From Apostichopus japonicus (taxonomy: Eukaryota; Echinodermata; Holothuroidea; Aspidochirotida; Stichopodidae): a stretch of DNA of 64,000 bases. Location: positions 13,047,303 to 13,111,302 of the forward strand of contig NC_092581.1 in assembly GCF_037975245.1 (NCBI RefSeq), read 5' to 3'. The translations under genes and the position numbers were made by a program. Shown here in pieces: positions 33,192-44,900 of this stretch. Below the pieces are notes generated by a model, which had not been told where the DNA came from, did not search any database, and saw only the letters and a list, made by a program, of their open reading frames with translations. Numbering within the stretch: position 1 is the stretch's first letter; each line of letters opens with the position of its first letter.

Positions 33192-34295
33192 CAGGGGCGG
33201 CGATTTGTTTCAAATATTGGGGGGGGGGGACATTTGCTTGGGTGCAGGCGCGTAGCAACTTCAGGGTTTGCTAACCCGGGGGGGGGGGGGCGCAAATTAC
33301 TATCAAAGCGGAGCGCCACCATTAGTTGGCGCGCAGCGTACAAAAAAAATTCTGGTTTTGATAGCCCCCCAGATCACCGGAAATAGCACTTCTCGGTCTT
33401 GAAAATGACCAACCAGAAGTACACTTTTGCCTGAGAACTAAGTTTTCCCAATAGTATTTTATCATCCATAACCTTTTACAAGATTGTCACCAGTCACACA
33501 TCATGTTCGACGTCATCGTATCTCCTGTGGATCATTGCATTTGTAGGTAATACTTTTACGTAACGGCCCACATACCCGTCAGCCCCACTTTTCAAGGTTT
33601 AAGCCCATTATTTGTTCAGTATTTGAATAATAAATTCACTTCAAATCATACCCATGATGTTGCACAAAATTTCATCTATGGACAACCAATATAACAGACC
33701 GGTCAAAATTGCACGAGTAGAGGGAAGTATGATGAAGAATGTTGGTCAGGGAATTTTCGAAAATTCAGACACAGTTATTTTTTTGCTGTACAAATATTAA
33801 AACCTCTTATAACGGCTACTATAAAACTTCGATATCATAAAAATTACAAATATTATGCTCGAGGGGGGGGGCGGTCTCCCCCTTCCCCCCCCCCTTGGCT
33901 ACTCGCCTGAGGTTAGAAATCTTGTAGGAAACAGGCCAAATGAAAACCCAGTGAACCCATATCGATGTGGATCATATATATGATTGTACGTACTTACACT
34001 CATACACAAGAGATGTACAAACATTATGATAATAATCATGAGTGACAACATGCTATACGGTCACAGAAACGACCACGAAGAGTCATTTACCTCATGCAGC
34101 ATGTGTTGGATGTAGTTTTAGCCACCGCCAAATATGATTTGGATAAATAATCTTACGCATTATTTTCTATTTATAGCCACAAAAATATATGCCACCAAAT
34201 ATGGGGGGGGGGGGGGATATTAGATACTATATACCCCACCCAAAATATTGGGGGACATGCCCCCCCCCCCGTCCCCTCCATGATCTCCGCCCATG
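33192..34295. mobile_element. hAT-like outer element containing a nested element
   Basis: Ends CAGGGGCGGCGAT and ATCTCCGCCCATG form terminal inverted repeats. Flanks AGTTTATC (33,184-33,191) and GGTTTATC (34,296-34,303) match at seven of eight positions. Subterminal CAAATATTGGGG blocks are mirrored at the other end. No coding region is present. Confidence 0.65.
33245..33909. mobile_element. Nested hAT-like element
   Basis: Left end CAGGCGCGTAGC and right end GGCTACTCGCCTG are inverted repeats; the interior has the same GCGCCACCAT...GGCGCGCAGCGTACA core as the copies at 31.8, 43.7 and 55.7 kb. No clean target duplication was found for this inner copy. Confidence 0.55.
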
Positions 34296-34303
34296 GGTTT
34301 ATC

Positions 34304-35457
34304 AGCATTAATAAATTGCTTTCGAATCATCCTTCAGGCACTCTGTGTGTATTCACAGCATATCTACTCTCCCTTATAATTGTCCCGGGCTTTTAATAAT
34401 ATTGTTGGAAAAAAAGAGAGATGACAACAACTCCTTGAGAAAACATTTCATTTTTTAAAAGAAAACAAGAAAACTCTTAGCCTAGACAAACCACTCCTTC
34501 ATGCAGAAAGCAGATGTATTTTAACCTAGCCTACTTCTTATGTTTCAGTTATTGTCATTAAACGGTTGAGAAAATGATTATTAGCTACTTTCACTTCTCG
34601 GAGTGAGGACAATAATTTTCATATGGTTGTACTTGTAACTTGTGTGGAACAGATGGGAAAGGAAAGTAAAGTCATATGAAACCCAACCTAATATAAAGGC
34701 GTCGAGAGCCAGCTTATGCCTTCGTGACAATGATTTCACCCCCCCTTCCCTCCTCCCACCCTTCCATCTTTGAAATTGTCATGTTTCCTTAATTATAATA
34801 TGAAAATGGAAAAACACTATTATTTATCCCATTTGTGTTCTCCTGGTCCTCCGTATTTTCCAGAGCCCCTAATTGTCACGGGAATGTAACCCCGGCCCCG
34901 ACTCATTCGGCAGGCATATATGTATACCTACATAGAGCCTTGTACAGTTTTGATAATGATATGTACATGTACATGACATGTACAAAACCAAAATATATGC
35001 AATTCGTACTGTCTTGAACAGTACAATGAGCAGAGCAATTAAAACTAAGAAAAACATGGGGGTGAGTAAAGAACCAGCAACAGACATAAGTTCTCCTATG
35101 AGAGTACAAACAAATTTGAGTACAAATACTCGTTTTTTATTTTATCTTGGTTTGAGTATGATAACAAGTACGATTAAGATTACGAACACAAATCATTCTC
35201 ATAAGTGACTCCAGATGATGTAATTATGTAGTGTTAAGTACACTATTATCCTTTTACATTTAACTTATAGTTCATTTACACTCTTGATTTAATGAAAGTG
35301 AGAACTTTGTATATATAGTTTATATCCAATATGTTTGCCCGGGCCCCTCCAGAGTTCCCTGGCTCCCTAATACAAAAGACTCCGAAGTTGTTTTCCACCC
35401 CCATCCCATACCCCACCCACCGCCTCTCGTCATGTCTGGTTACGCTCATTTAGCTTT
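34304..35457. other. Noncoding stretch, nothing recognised
   Basis: Intergenic DNA upstream of DNAAF3. No supported exon or repeat boundary apart from scattered simple sequence. Confidence 0.5.
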
Positions 35458-35541
35458 CAAGTTCAAAATACAACCTCTGGAGAAGATCCTGCTAGGATCG
35501 AAACGTCAGGCCAACTTACTTTTACACAAGTTCAAAATACA
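35458..35541 (+). mobile_element. Solo hammerhead insertion (54 bp) with 15-bp target duplication
   Basis: The insertion 35,473-35,526 is flanked by perfect 15-bp copies of CAAGTTCAAAATACA (35,458-35,472 and 35,527-35,541). It consists only of the 39-nt hammerhead motif, starting exactly at its 5' stem I strand, plus a 15-nt tail (CAACTTACTTTTACA) that also follows the hammerhead of the full Penelope-like element at 46.7 kb. Confidence 0.85.
35473..35511 (+). ncRNA. Hammerhead ribozyme motif, core mutated
   Basis: Same architecture as the Penelope hammerheads but the core reads CTGGAGA instead of CTGAAGA, changing the conserved A6, and the outer stem I base G is A. Stem II and GAAA are intact. 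Likely inactive now. Confidence 0.65.
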
Positions 35542-35793
35542 GTAGTTCGGTGATAAGAATCCGAAATGTGAACGGAACTTATATTGACAAACTGTCGGTA
35601 AATGACTGAAAACGTGCATGAACGAGAATCCTCCCTGGATTTGATTATTTTACCATGTTGAGGTTTTAAGCGAGAATTTCTGTTCATACCTGGTATTACT
35701 TTACACAGCGTTTGAGAAACAAATATTGACTGTGTCACTATAACGTTAATAGGAATTAAAACATCACATAGCTACCTAGACCGCTAAGTTATC

Positions 35794-35806
35794 GTTGCCA
35801 GGCTGC
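35794..35806. promoter_or_regulatory. RFX X-box-like site upstream of DNAAF3
   Basis: The plus strand reads GTTGCC-A-GGCTGC; on the minus strand this is GCAGCC-T-GGCAAC. It fits the X-box consensus GTNRCC N0-3 RGYAAC with one mismatch, 41 bp upstream of the DNAAF3 start codon. RFX factors drive many ciliary genes through X boxes close to the start, so the position suits the gene; function is inferred. Confidence 0.5.
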
Positions 35807-35847
35807 TGCAAACAGGTTCATTAGGCCAACTGTACAGAACAGAAAAA

Positions 35848-35914
35848 ATGGTCGATGCTTACGGCGCAGTGAATTGGTGGGGTTTTACTCCATATGAAGC
35901 TTTACGAAATGGAG
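35848..35914 (+). CDS. DNAAF3: DNAAF3 exon 1
   Basis: Residues 1-22 including [11 protein letters not shown]; donor G/GTATGT, phase 1. Confidence 0.85.
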
Positions 35915-38900
35915 GTATGTAATGAAGCCACTGTTCAGTTAACCACTGAACGTGAATAACGCTTGTCAGATTTCATTGAGTGCGCAATTAGGCTTCTATG
36001 ATTCGTTGTATATTTTATCGTAGTGTGTGTTGGGCATACACCAGTTCCACAAAGCTTGTTAGGTCGAAGTGCTAGCCAATTTGTTTTATAACCACCTTTG
36101 TCCATAACATATATATGTGTTAGGGTACTGTCAAGGCCTACGTTATGCTACACTTATTTACAAACTGTAAAACATGATTTGGTTTCTTTCTTTTTTCAGG
36201 TAGTTTGCTACTCACTTAGCCCACAAGGGTTTTTTAGATCTCTTCCTTTCATATCTGCTATCCTTATTTATTTGACTTATTCATTGTATCATGGCTGGTA
36301 GGATATACACATTTAAAAAAAATCGAGAAGAGGTCTTTTGATACATAAAAAAACTTTCAAATTTTAAGCCAAACCACCTAACCTAGGCCTAATATGAGAT
36401 TGAGAGCTATTTATGTGATGTATTCTTAAACCTGTTTTTCTTATAGCCAAGCTGTAGGCTATATGCACTACTGTATCTTGCATTGTTTGTATTCCGTATG
36501 CATGGATGCTAGTCATCAGACTTGTCCACATATATGTGAGTACTTTCATGTAAATGTATTACGGTTTATTTAAATGGAAAAATTACAAACTGATGATACA
36601 GTGATAAGACTATTTTAGTCACATTAACCTAAGAGTTCGAAAGTAATGTGATATATATGATTTTGGAAGATTTGTAGGTACTACAGTAGTCGTAAGATAC
36701 TGTCACTACACATCCTTAATAACTTCCTCCTAACTAGGGCCCCATTGGAAATGGGCCAACGTTCTGTCAGCCCAATGGGTTTAGCTCCTGTTACTCTCTT
36801 TGTTCTGTTCTATTATGTCATCTCTGTTATTTTTTGTATTTTGAACAATCTGAGTGCAAATAAAACAAAACAAAACAAACTACACTCAAGTAGGTTGACT
36901 GGTATTGGTGTAACAATGCATTTTGTACAGCTGCATTCATTAGTTACGTAACAGTATGCCATGATTTCGATTGCTGAATATTCATTTTATGATTTGCATA
37001 GTCATTTGAAAACTTTTTGTTGATGGCTCCTCAGTGAGAGATTTTGCAATATATTTAAATTTTAAAGCATGTAAACATGTAAGTATTCTTATGGTGGAGT
37101 AAAACTTTCAAAAGCTCAGTATAAATTTTGTAATTAATTGTGGACAGAATATGAAATAAATTTGGTTCTTATCTCCCATTATATGTAATGTGCAAGGTTT
37201 ATAAAATTCTAGCCTCACTCTCCTCTTTCTTTGTAGATATTGTCACTGAGACTGCTTCACTTGACCTGGAGGACCAAGAAAAATCTTCAAACTTCAATTT
37301 TTTGTTAGTGGGAGGAGGAGATTGTCGACATATTTTGAAAGCTATCAGCCAAGCGTGGAAAGAACCGAACAAGCAGTTTAATGTAAGAATCTATCTTAGA
37401 ATCATGCAGACACTTGGACAAATTGACCTGTTTTTTTGTGTGTTGAGGATGTAAATGTTTTGCAAATGTTGTATGAGGATTTGGAGGATTGAATCTTTTT
37501 TGTCTCCAAATAAAAATATTTGTTTCATAGATCTACAGGCAGTCCATCGCTTTCAAAACTGAGATATGGTTGGTTTAAAATGCCTTGAATTTCTCTCAAA
37601 TTGCTGTCACTTTCTGGATTGTGATATAATGAGACACAGTGCTTCCTCATCAGGTGCTTTAGATTCAGATCAACGATAGATCCAAGGTACAAGCAAAGAG
37701 GATATGCTGTATTGGCCCAAAATATGCTAGACATTCAAATGTGGTCACCTTCGGTCAAAATTCTTAAACTGTTTTTATTACAACCTTCAAGAAAATTTTC
37801 CTTACTGGGACATTCAGTCATCTTGTGTGTTCCTTAAAAGTGCCTGAGAACAATTTGGAAAGTAAAGACCTTCAAGAAAGTATTTTTTGAAAACTTCTAG
37901 CAATTATAGCATGCTTTAATTTGGGGCCTATTCTGACTGCCTTAAAGTAGTGACTAGATGATTAAAATAGCTCATTGCTTTAAAATGTCAATGTTATTGC
38001 CATTTCATTTGCCACTCAATATATCATTTGCTCCAATAGTTTCAATTAGGTCTGCTGCAAACTGCCTGATTGAACATGATGAGACTCATCTGGACAGTCT
38101 CGATATGGAAATTTGTGGATAAATCCGAGTAGTTTGCATGTATTCAAGCCTACCTCTGATCAAGATCCGGCCATTTTCAAGCCACGTCGTCTTTCAGTGT
38201 GGAAAACTCAACATTTTTCCGAATATGATATTCTGTTTAAGATTTCACAACCAGAAAATACTTCTACATATTCTGTCTCTTCTGTCTGTGTTTACACAAA
38301 GATATTATTCTTTGTTTACAGTTTTATATCATCGAAAACAATCTTGAGATACTTGCCCGACACATGTTACTTCTCCATGTTGTATTGGAAGCACCGGAAA
38401 ATGTCGGCCTTCAGGAAAAGACGGAAACCTTTCTGGAAATATTTGGTAACTCATTGATTAGAGAACAGACTAACAACTACATCGCAAACATGGCTACACA
38501 ATTTATTAAGTAAGTACCCAATTATATCATCTTTTATCATGAGTTCTCCCCGTTAAATGTTGCCATATTTAACATTTCAAAATAAATATGTATCAAAGAT
38601 TTTCTACATGATAGTTATTTATTAATCATGTTTTATTTGGTCCTTGAAACTCATTTTCTCACAGAATGGTCACAGACTTGGATTATCTGGCAGATGTATT
38701 CCCGTTGTTTGACTTATCAGCTCTGAAATTCAAGGAAAGAGACCATTTAGAAGCAATCTTCAAGTTTTGGAGAAATCCAGACAAAACTAGTTTTGACGTC
38801 AGCAAAGCTTGGTATAGTTTATTGATCTTTCATTACTTGGGCTACTTTTTGAGTCATCATTCATGTCTGAAGAGTTTAGTTTGTGTGGTCATCTTTCACT

Positions 38901-41900
38901 GCTCTAACAGTCCCTTTTTTGTTATATATATATACACCCCCTCCTCCCCCTCTCCTCCCCCTCTCCTCCCCCTCTCCTCCCCCTCTCCTCCCCCTCTCCT
39001 CCCCCTCTCCTCCCCCTCTCCTCCCCCTCTCCTCCCCCTCTCCTCCCCCTCTCCTCCCCCTCTCCAATCTCACCTTTCCTTCTTAAGAGACCACATGCAG
39101 AATCCAGAGAGTATATTAACCAGCGGTAAATGAGGTGAAGTTTTCTTCTCTCTCACTAATTTAGTATGCCATCCTTACAATCTTGCTCTTAAAATTGATA
39201 TCTACAGTAGTTCCCCTTTTCCTTGATTTTGCTTGCTCAACTTAAACAAATGACCTGATGCATTCTATAAAATGTATACGAGAATGTGGTTAGAAAGTGT
39301 TGTTTTATGCACAATGTCTTGTAGATCATTAATACTACATACGGCCTTGGCAGCCTCTGTACCTGACTTTCGTCAATTATTAACTCAACTTCTTAGTTTG
39401 GAAAAATGAAAAATTTCAGACGAAAATAGCTCCCCATCAGTATCGAATGAGAGACGTTAAATTTCACCGAGTTTTTGGACCATGAAAAATTATGCTTATA
39501 TCTTTTATTTTGAACCCATTAGCTTAGCAATCTTCATATTTGCAGATGGGTTATTTGTATTTGCAGGGACAACAGATTACGTGCCCACCTCAAGACCAGA
39601 TACGATTCGCGAGTCGGTGCGTTTGACTGGGATTACAATATGAAACTGATAGAGAGAGGCGGGGATGTCATCCACAAGATCGAATACAGCAGATGGAGAA
39701 ATAGCGGAGTCGCTTTCGAGATGAGGGAAGGGAGCTATATCGTACCTAACAAGACTCTTGCATCGGGATTGATATTCAAAACAGTATGTCGCAAAAGTCC
39801 AGGGCCCTGTAAATTTAGGTTTTAGATGGAGGCTCGGTGTGGTATAAGCTAAAGGAGAGAAAAATGAGTTTAGCAAGTTAAATGTATAAAATTTGAGGGT
39901 CTGACATGTTGATTTTTTAGAGGACCTTCTTCAAAGGCAAACTTAATTTTCAATAAGTTATCTCATTCAGTGTTGTCTCTATTGATAAGTAGTTTGCCTG
40001 AGAAGAAGATCCTGTTACGGATCAAACTCGCATGCCCTTGGACTTAATATACTTTAAATTATAAGCTTTAGAGGTCATCGATATTGCTTCCAGCTTTCAT
40101 CAAGATAAAAAGAAACGATAATTGGATATCTTTGCCCGGGAGATGAGAAGGGTTTAAACAGAGGGTTTAAATAGACAATTAAATGTCTCAATAATCGAAA
40201 ATGCTTTGAAGATGGCCAGCACTAAAATGCTTTGAGGTTGTGTAACCAGTATTTGGCTTCCTAGCAAATTCTTTGCTAAGACTGATGAACTTGATAGATG
40301 GCAATGTAGCTCTTTGCAGATAGTATTCTTGGAATGTAACATTGGTTCTGATGCTACTGGTGTTAAAAAGAAAAGGCAAAAAAAAAAAACAGATGTGAAA
40401 GTTAGAGAGATTTATAAGACTTAAGAGTATTTTAGGCTCCATAATTTGGACTATTTCCTTGCTTAATGCACATGAACTTTATTGTTTGCCAGTAGAAAAA
40501 AGAGGCACTGGCAATTTTCTTGCCAGTAGACATTAAGACCTTAACCACCCGATAAATGGGTTAACAATTGTCATGTCATTAGCAGTCTGGTAGAGTGTTG
40601 GTGAGAATAACTTCAGCCCAAATTCTTGTATGCAAAACAGGTGAAGCTGGATATACCTGCTGTTAAGATATAATAGGTTTAATACTGTAGGTGTTGATCT
40701 GTACTTTGAAAATTGACAGATTTTTATCTGTAATTCTGTTTAATTTCTTTCATTTTAGTTCATCACAATATTCTCGTCTTCTTTGTTACAGGGAGGTGAC
40801 AGAGTGGCCAAGAGGGGTTATTGGGGGGATATCATTGGTAGCCCATATCTTGCCTTTGGCATTGAAAGTGAAAATAAGGACCTCTTCAAAAAGTCCAATG
40901 GTGTTTATACAAAGGTACGTATGTTGTACAGGTGTGCTCATCAAGTATACAGTACAGGTTTGTAATGTCTTGCCACTAAAACTGAAAGGAAAGCATGGAA
41001 TGAAATGATTATGATATGTAATATATCTCTAGGGTTGATCCTTCATCTCCTGTTCCATCATTAAAGGAAACATGATACACCCCATAAATATTTCTGCCTC
41101 CAGCCCTCTTTTCATCCCTTGTATTTTAAGTTCTCTATGCCATTCGTGTGGTTGAGGAAATGTACAGATAAGTGAGTGCAAAAGTATGAAGAATTAAATA
41201 CTGCTTCAGTATAGACTAAAGGAAGTTAGGGAAAGGGGGGTGGGGAGAGGTGGGAGTCTTAAAAACTGCTTCAGTATAGATGAAAGGAAGATAGGGAAAT
41301 GGGGGTGGTCTTAAAAACTGCTTCAGTGTAGATGAAAGGAAGTTTGGGAAATGGGGGTGGAGTTTTTGTCCAAAACAATGGAAGATTTCCACTGATATTA
41401 TGTTTACTTCAAAGTTAGGTGCATTTTCTTTAAAAAGAAGCGGCTTCCCCCTCGTATGTGTCAAATGTTGATTTCATGTCCATTGCAAACCATACGTCAC
41501 TAAAATGATCAAAATATGTAATCTGCATTAATCTGTCAGAGTTAGAAATACTGATCAACTGTATGATTATACTTTCTGACATAAGTAAATCCGAAACAGC
41601 GACAAGTCATTCAGGAGCAATTTACTAATAGTTATACCTGACATAGTTTTACTTCAAATGGAGGTGTCATTGTACATTCACATAAGCAGCACAACATGCA
41701 GGGAACATGATTTTCATGCCATCCATTTGATGTTTAGATTTTAAATTATATAAGTAACTGACTTGGAGATAACATACAATCGAGGAGAGGAGAAAACAAT
41801 TACGGCTAGAACAGGATTCAGACTTGTGACATCTGGGTTACAAGCCAACTGAACCTTTAGTTAGTGGCGATCCGTTTCATTGCTGGGGGTACCAGTCAGA

Positions 41901-44900
41901 ACCCACAATACCTGTGCTGTGTCCGAGTGGATAAAGGCGGTGGCATTTGAAGCAATGAGGTTTGGCAATCTGGAGGTTTGTGGTTCGTTCCCCGGCCGGG
42001 GTCATAGTAAGGTGGGTTTTTCATCCAAGAGCAATCTACGGTTTTCCCATCTGAAATGACTTTCTAAATTGAAAAGATTCCAAATATGAGTTAAAATGTT
42101 GAATTTCAGCCGTGCAACTGGTAAGTTGTAATCCATGAGACCTTGCAGGTTTCTCCCACATTTGTGGTCGGTTAAGCGTCGAAAATATAACTGCCTGAAT
42201 ATTGTTATGGTTATTATTATTAATCAGGGATCAATGCCTCGGTCTCATTCGAGCTAGGGTAGTGACTGGTTTGAATCTCGTTCTAGTCATAAATTTCTTT
42301 TCCCTTCCTTTCTGTAGTTCCGTAAAATTTGATAACGTGTTTTATGAATTCACAATCAACCTTTCCATGAATCTCCATCATTTCAGACAGCAACAGACGT
42401 CTCAGAGTTCAATGTACTTTCCTGCCTCCACGAACTCATACGGCACGACACATATAAAGCTCCCGAAGTGAATAAAGTTGGAAGCCAAGAGAAGTTGGTC
42501 AGACTGACGGAAATAACAGAGGATGAGGAGGAGGAGGAGGACACAGGAGAAGTTAGAGACGAGGAGAATTCAAAAGATGAGAATAAACAAGAGCAAGACA
42601 AGGAGAAGCCAGAATTGAACTTATTGAAACTACCTAATGTAAAAATTATATTTTTACCGCTGGGAATATCAGGAGAGATACATAAAAAGAGGAAATACCA
42701 CTCCATGTTCGATCTGGTTTACTTTTCAAACAGGTGAGATAAAGATATGCTTTGAAGGAGAAGAAACTCCATGTGAGTATATATAACAGTGAAAGGCTTA
42801 GAAGGGTACGGAAAATAATCAAATATTCAGTAATAAGATGTCTTGTTGATACTTTTGTTGAATTTCCCAGTCCTCTCTCATTAATAGCTTAGGAAAACGG
42901 TTCCTTTAAGTGAGAGAAGTTTACATAGCATCAGGATGAAGTTTTCATTTGCTTCTCCTTTAATTTTTAAGTTGAGTTTTACATTCTCATGAAATTTTTT
43001 ATGATATGCCTATCTTTTCCCTTGAGCGTTTTTACGACTGGTCTTGGGTTACGTTGTGGTCTGCTTGAGTCACTCACTGACCGCTTGCCATCAAGAGTCC
43101 ATCTATGTCTACATTGCATACTTTAGAGGGGACTGGGGGTTCTCCCCACCCCCACCCAACCCACAAAACCGAAATATTTTAAGATGTGGAAATGGTGTAT
43201 TATGAGCCATATATAGACTAATAATTCAGTCTATTATCAGGAGCTACATGCATGGTAGTGCTGGTAACTACTTTTATTTTACTGTACAGGGCAGAAAAAG
43301 GGGGAGGTGAAGGGGGGTGGTCAATTTATAGCAAAAATTCTGATCAAGCACAATGTAATATTTTAATGAAAGTTATATGAGTCGATGAAGGAATCGTTTA
43401 TAGGACGGTATATTAGCAATTGTCTGAGCTGAGGCTGATAAAAAAACTAAGCTGTCATGTGACACCAGTAAATATGTTTTTATTCAAAAATTTACTCTCA
43501 AAACAGCAAATTGGGAAGTTTCTTAAGTAGAATCAGCAAACCCTTATGTTGTTATGAATATCCTAGTAGTTTAGCCTATCCCTGTGGAATTCCAAGCTTT
43601 ATAATAATATTTGATTTCTATATAGCGCTTTATACCAGCAATAGGAAGTGCTTTACAGACATGATATATTTACCCCTGGTCAATGATAACCTGTCCCAGA
43701 GACAATCCTTCCAGTCGGGTACAGACGTGAAGCCAGGAATTTGCCAAGGGAGGGGCAAACCTGTAGGCAAACTATCAGATCCTTAGATTTAGCATTGAAA
43801 ATAATGTAAGCGTAGCACCACCATGAATTGGCACGAAGCGTACAAGAAAATTGTGGCTGAAAATGCCTCCCAGATCGCTGGAAATGGCACTTCCCAAGCC
43901 TTGTAAATTGCATCTTAGCTTATAAATTACTAGTGGTATCATAAAAACATACAAAAAAAATATGCTCAAAAGTGGGGGCGGTCGCCCTCTTTGCCCCCCC
44001 CCCCTTGGCTACGCGCCTGGTCGGCTACAGTTATATACTGCTCCCATAGACAAGTTACATCACAGGTACCCTTTTACACGACGTAATGAACTAGGCAGGA
44101 ATCAAACCAGTAGTCCTTGGATCACAAGTCCGATGCCTAAGCCAATTGGCCACCACTCTTTCATATGTTTTTATACGCTGTTAGCAGATTAGCCTATGCC
44201 AGTGGAATTCCAAGTTTATATACGCTGTTAGCAGAACTCTCAATACTTGTTTCATCTTGTTCTCCATCTCTTCGATTCCAGCATGGTTCATTTTTTCACT
44301 CCGGAGATGTCTCAAATCTTTAGAGACGGAGCGACGGTTGTCTGCGAGACAGCAAGGTTTATGCTAGACTTGAAGAAGGAACAGTGTGAGGAGTTTGTGT
44401 CAAAGGTCACAGGAATGGCATCAAAGGCTGGTTGTCAGGTAAGATGAATGCGGTGTATCTGTATTGATTTATTATACGTGATCACATATTGAATATTCAT
44501 ATATTTGAATATGCATATATTTGAATATTCAAAGGGACTGAACCTTTGACATGTTTCGGAGTTTGGCGCAGAGCTGTTATTGACCATCAGTGAGAGAATT
44601 ATGTAGTTGTATCTTGTAATGGTTATGGGTGCTTGTGGTTGACCATTTGCTGAGTTAATATGCTCACAAATATGTGGGATTATTGTAAAAAATTGCAATA
44701 CTGGAGTAAGAAAAATGATAGAACAATCTGTATTGCTCTAAAATTGTTGGAAATTTGAGACATCTTTAGGGCAAAACCAAATCCCAATAGAATTTTGCAT
44801 TGCTATGATACAAATTTGTTGTGAAGGTGAAATTGTTAAATTGATGGAATTTTATTAATGCATTTGGTAACAAGCAGAGGTATTCATGTCATTATGATTA

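Noticed and set aside
38812-39133. Extension of the DNAAF3 exon 4 frame with Pro/Ser repeats
   Set aside because: It reads past a good splice donor into the CT-rich minisatellite; exon 5 joins in phase at 38,811.
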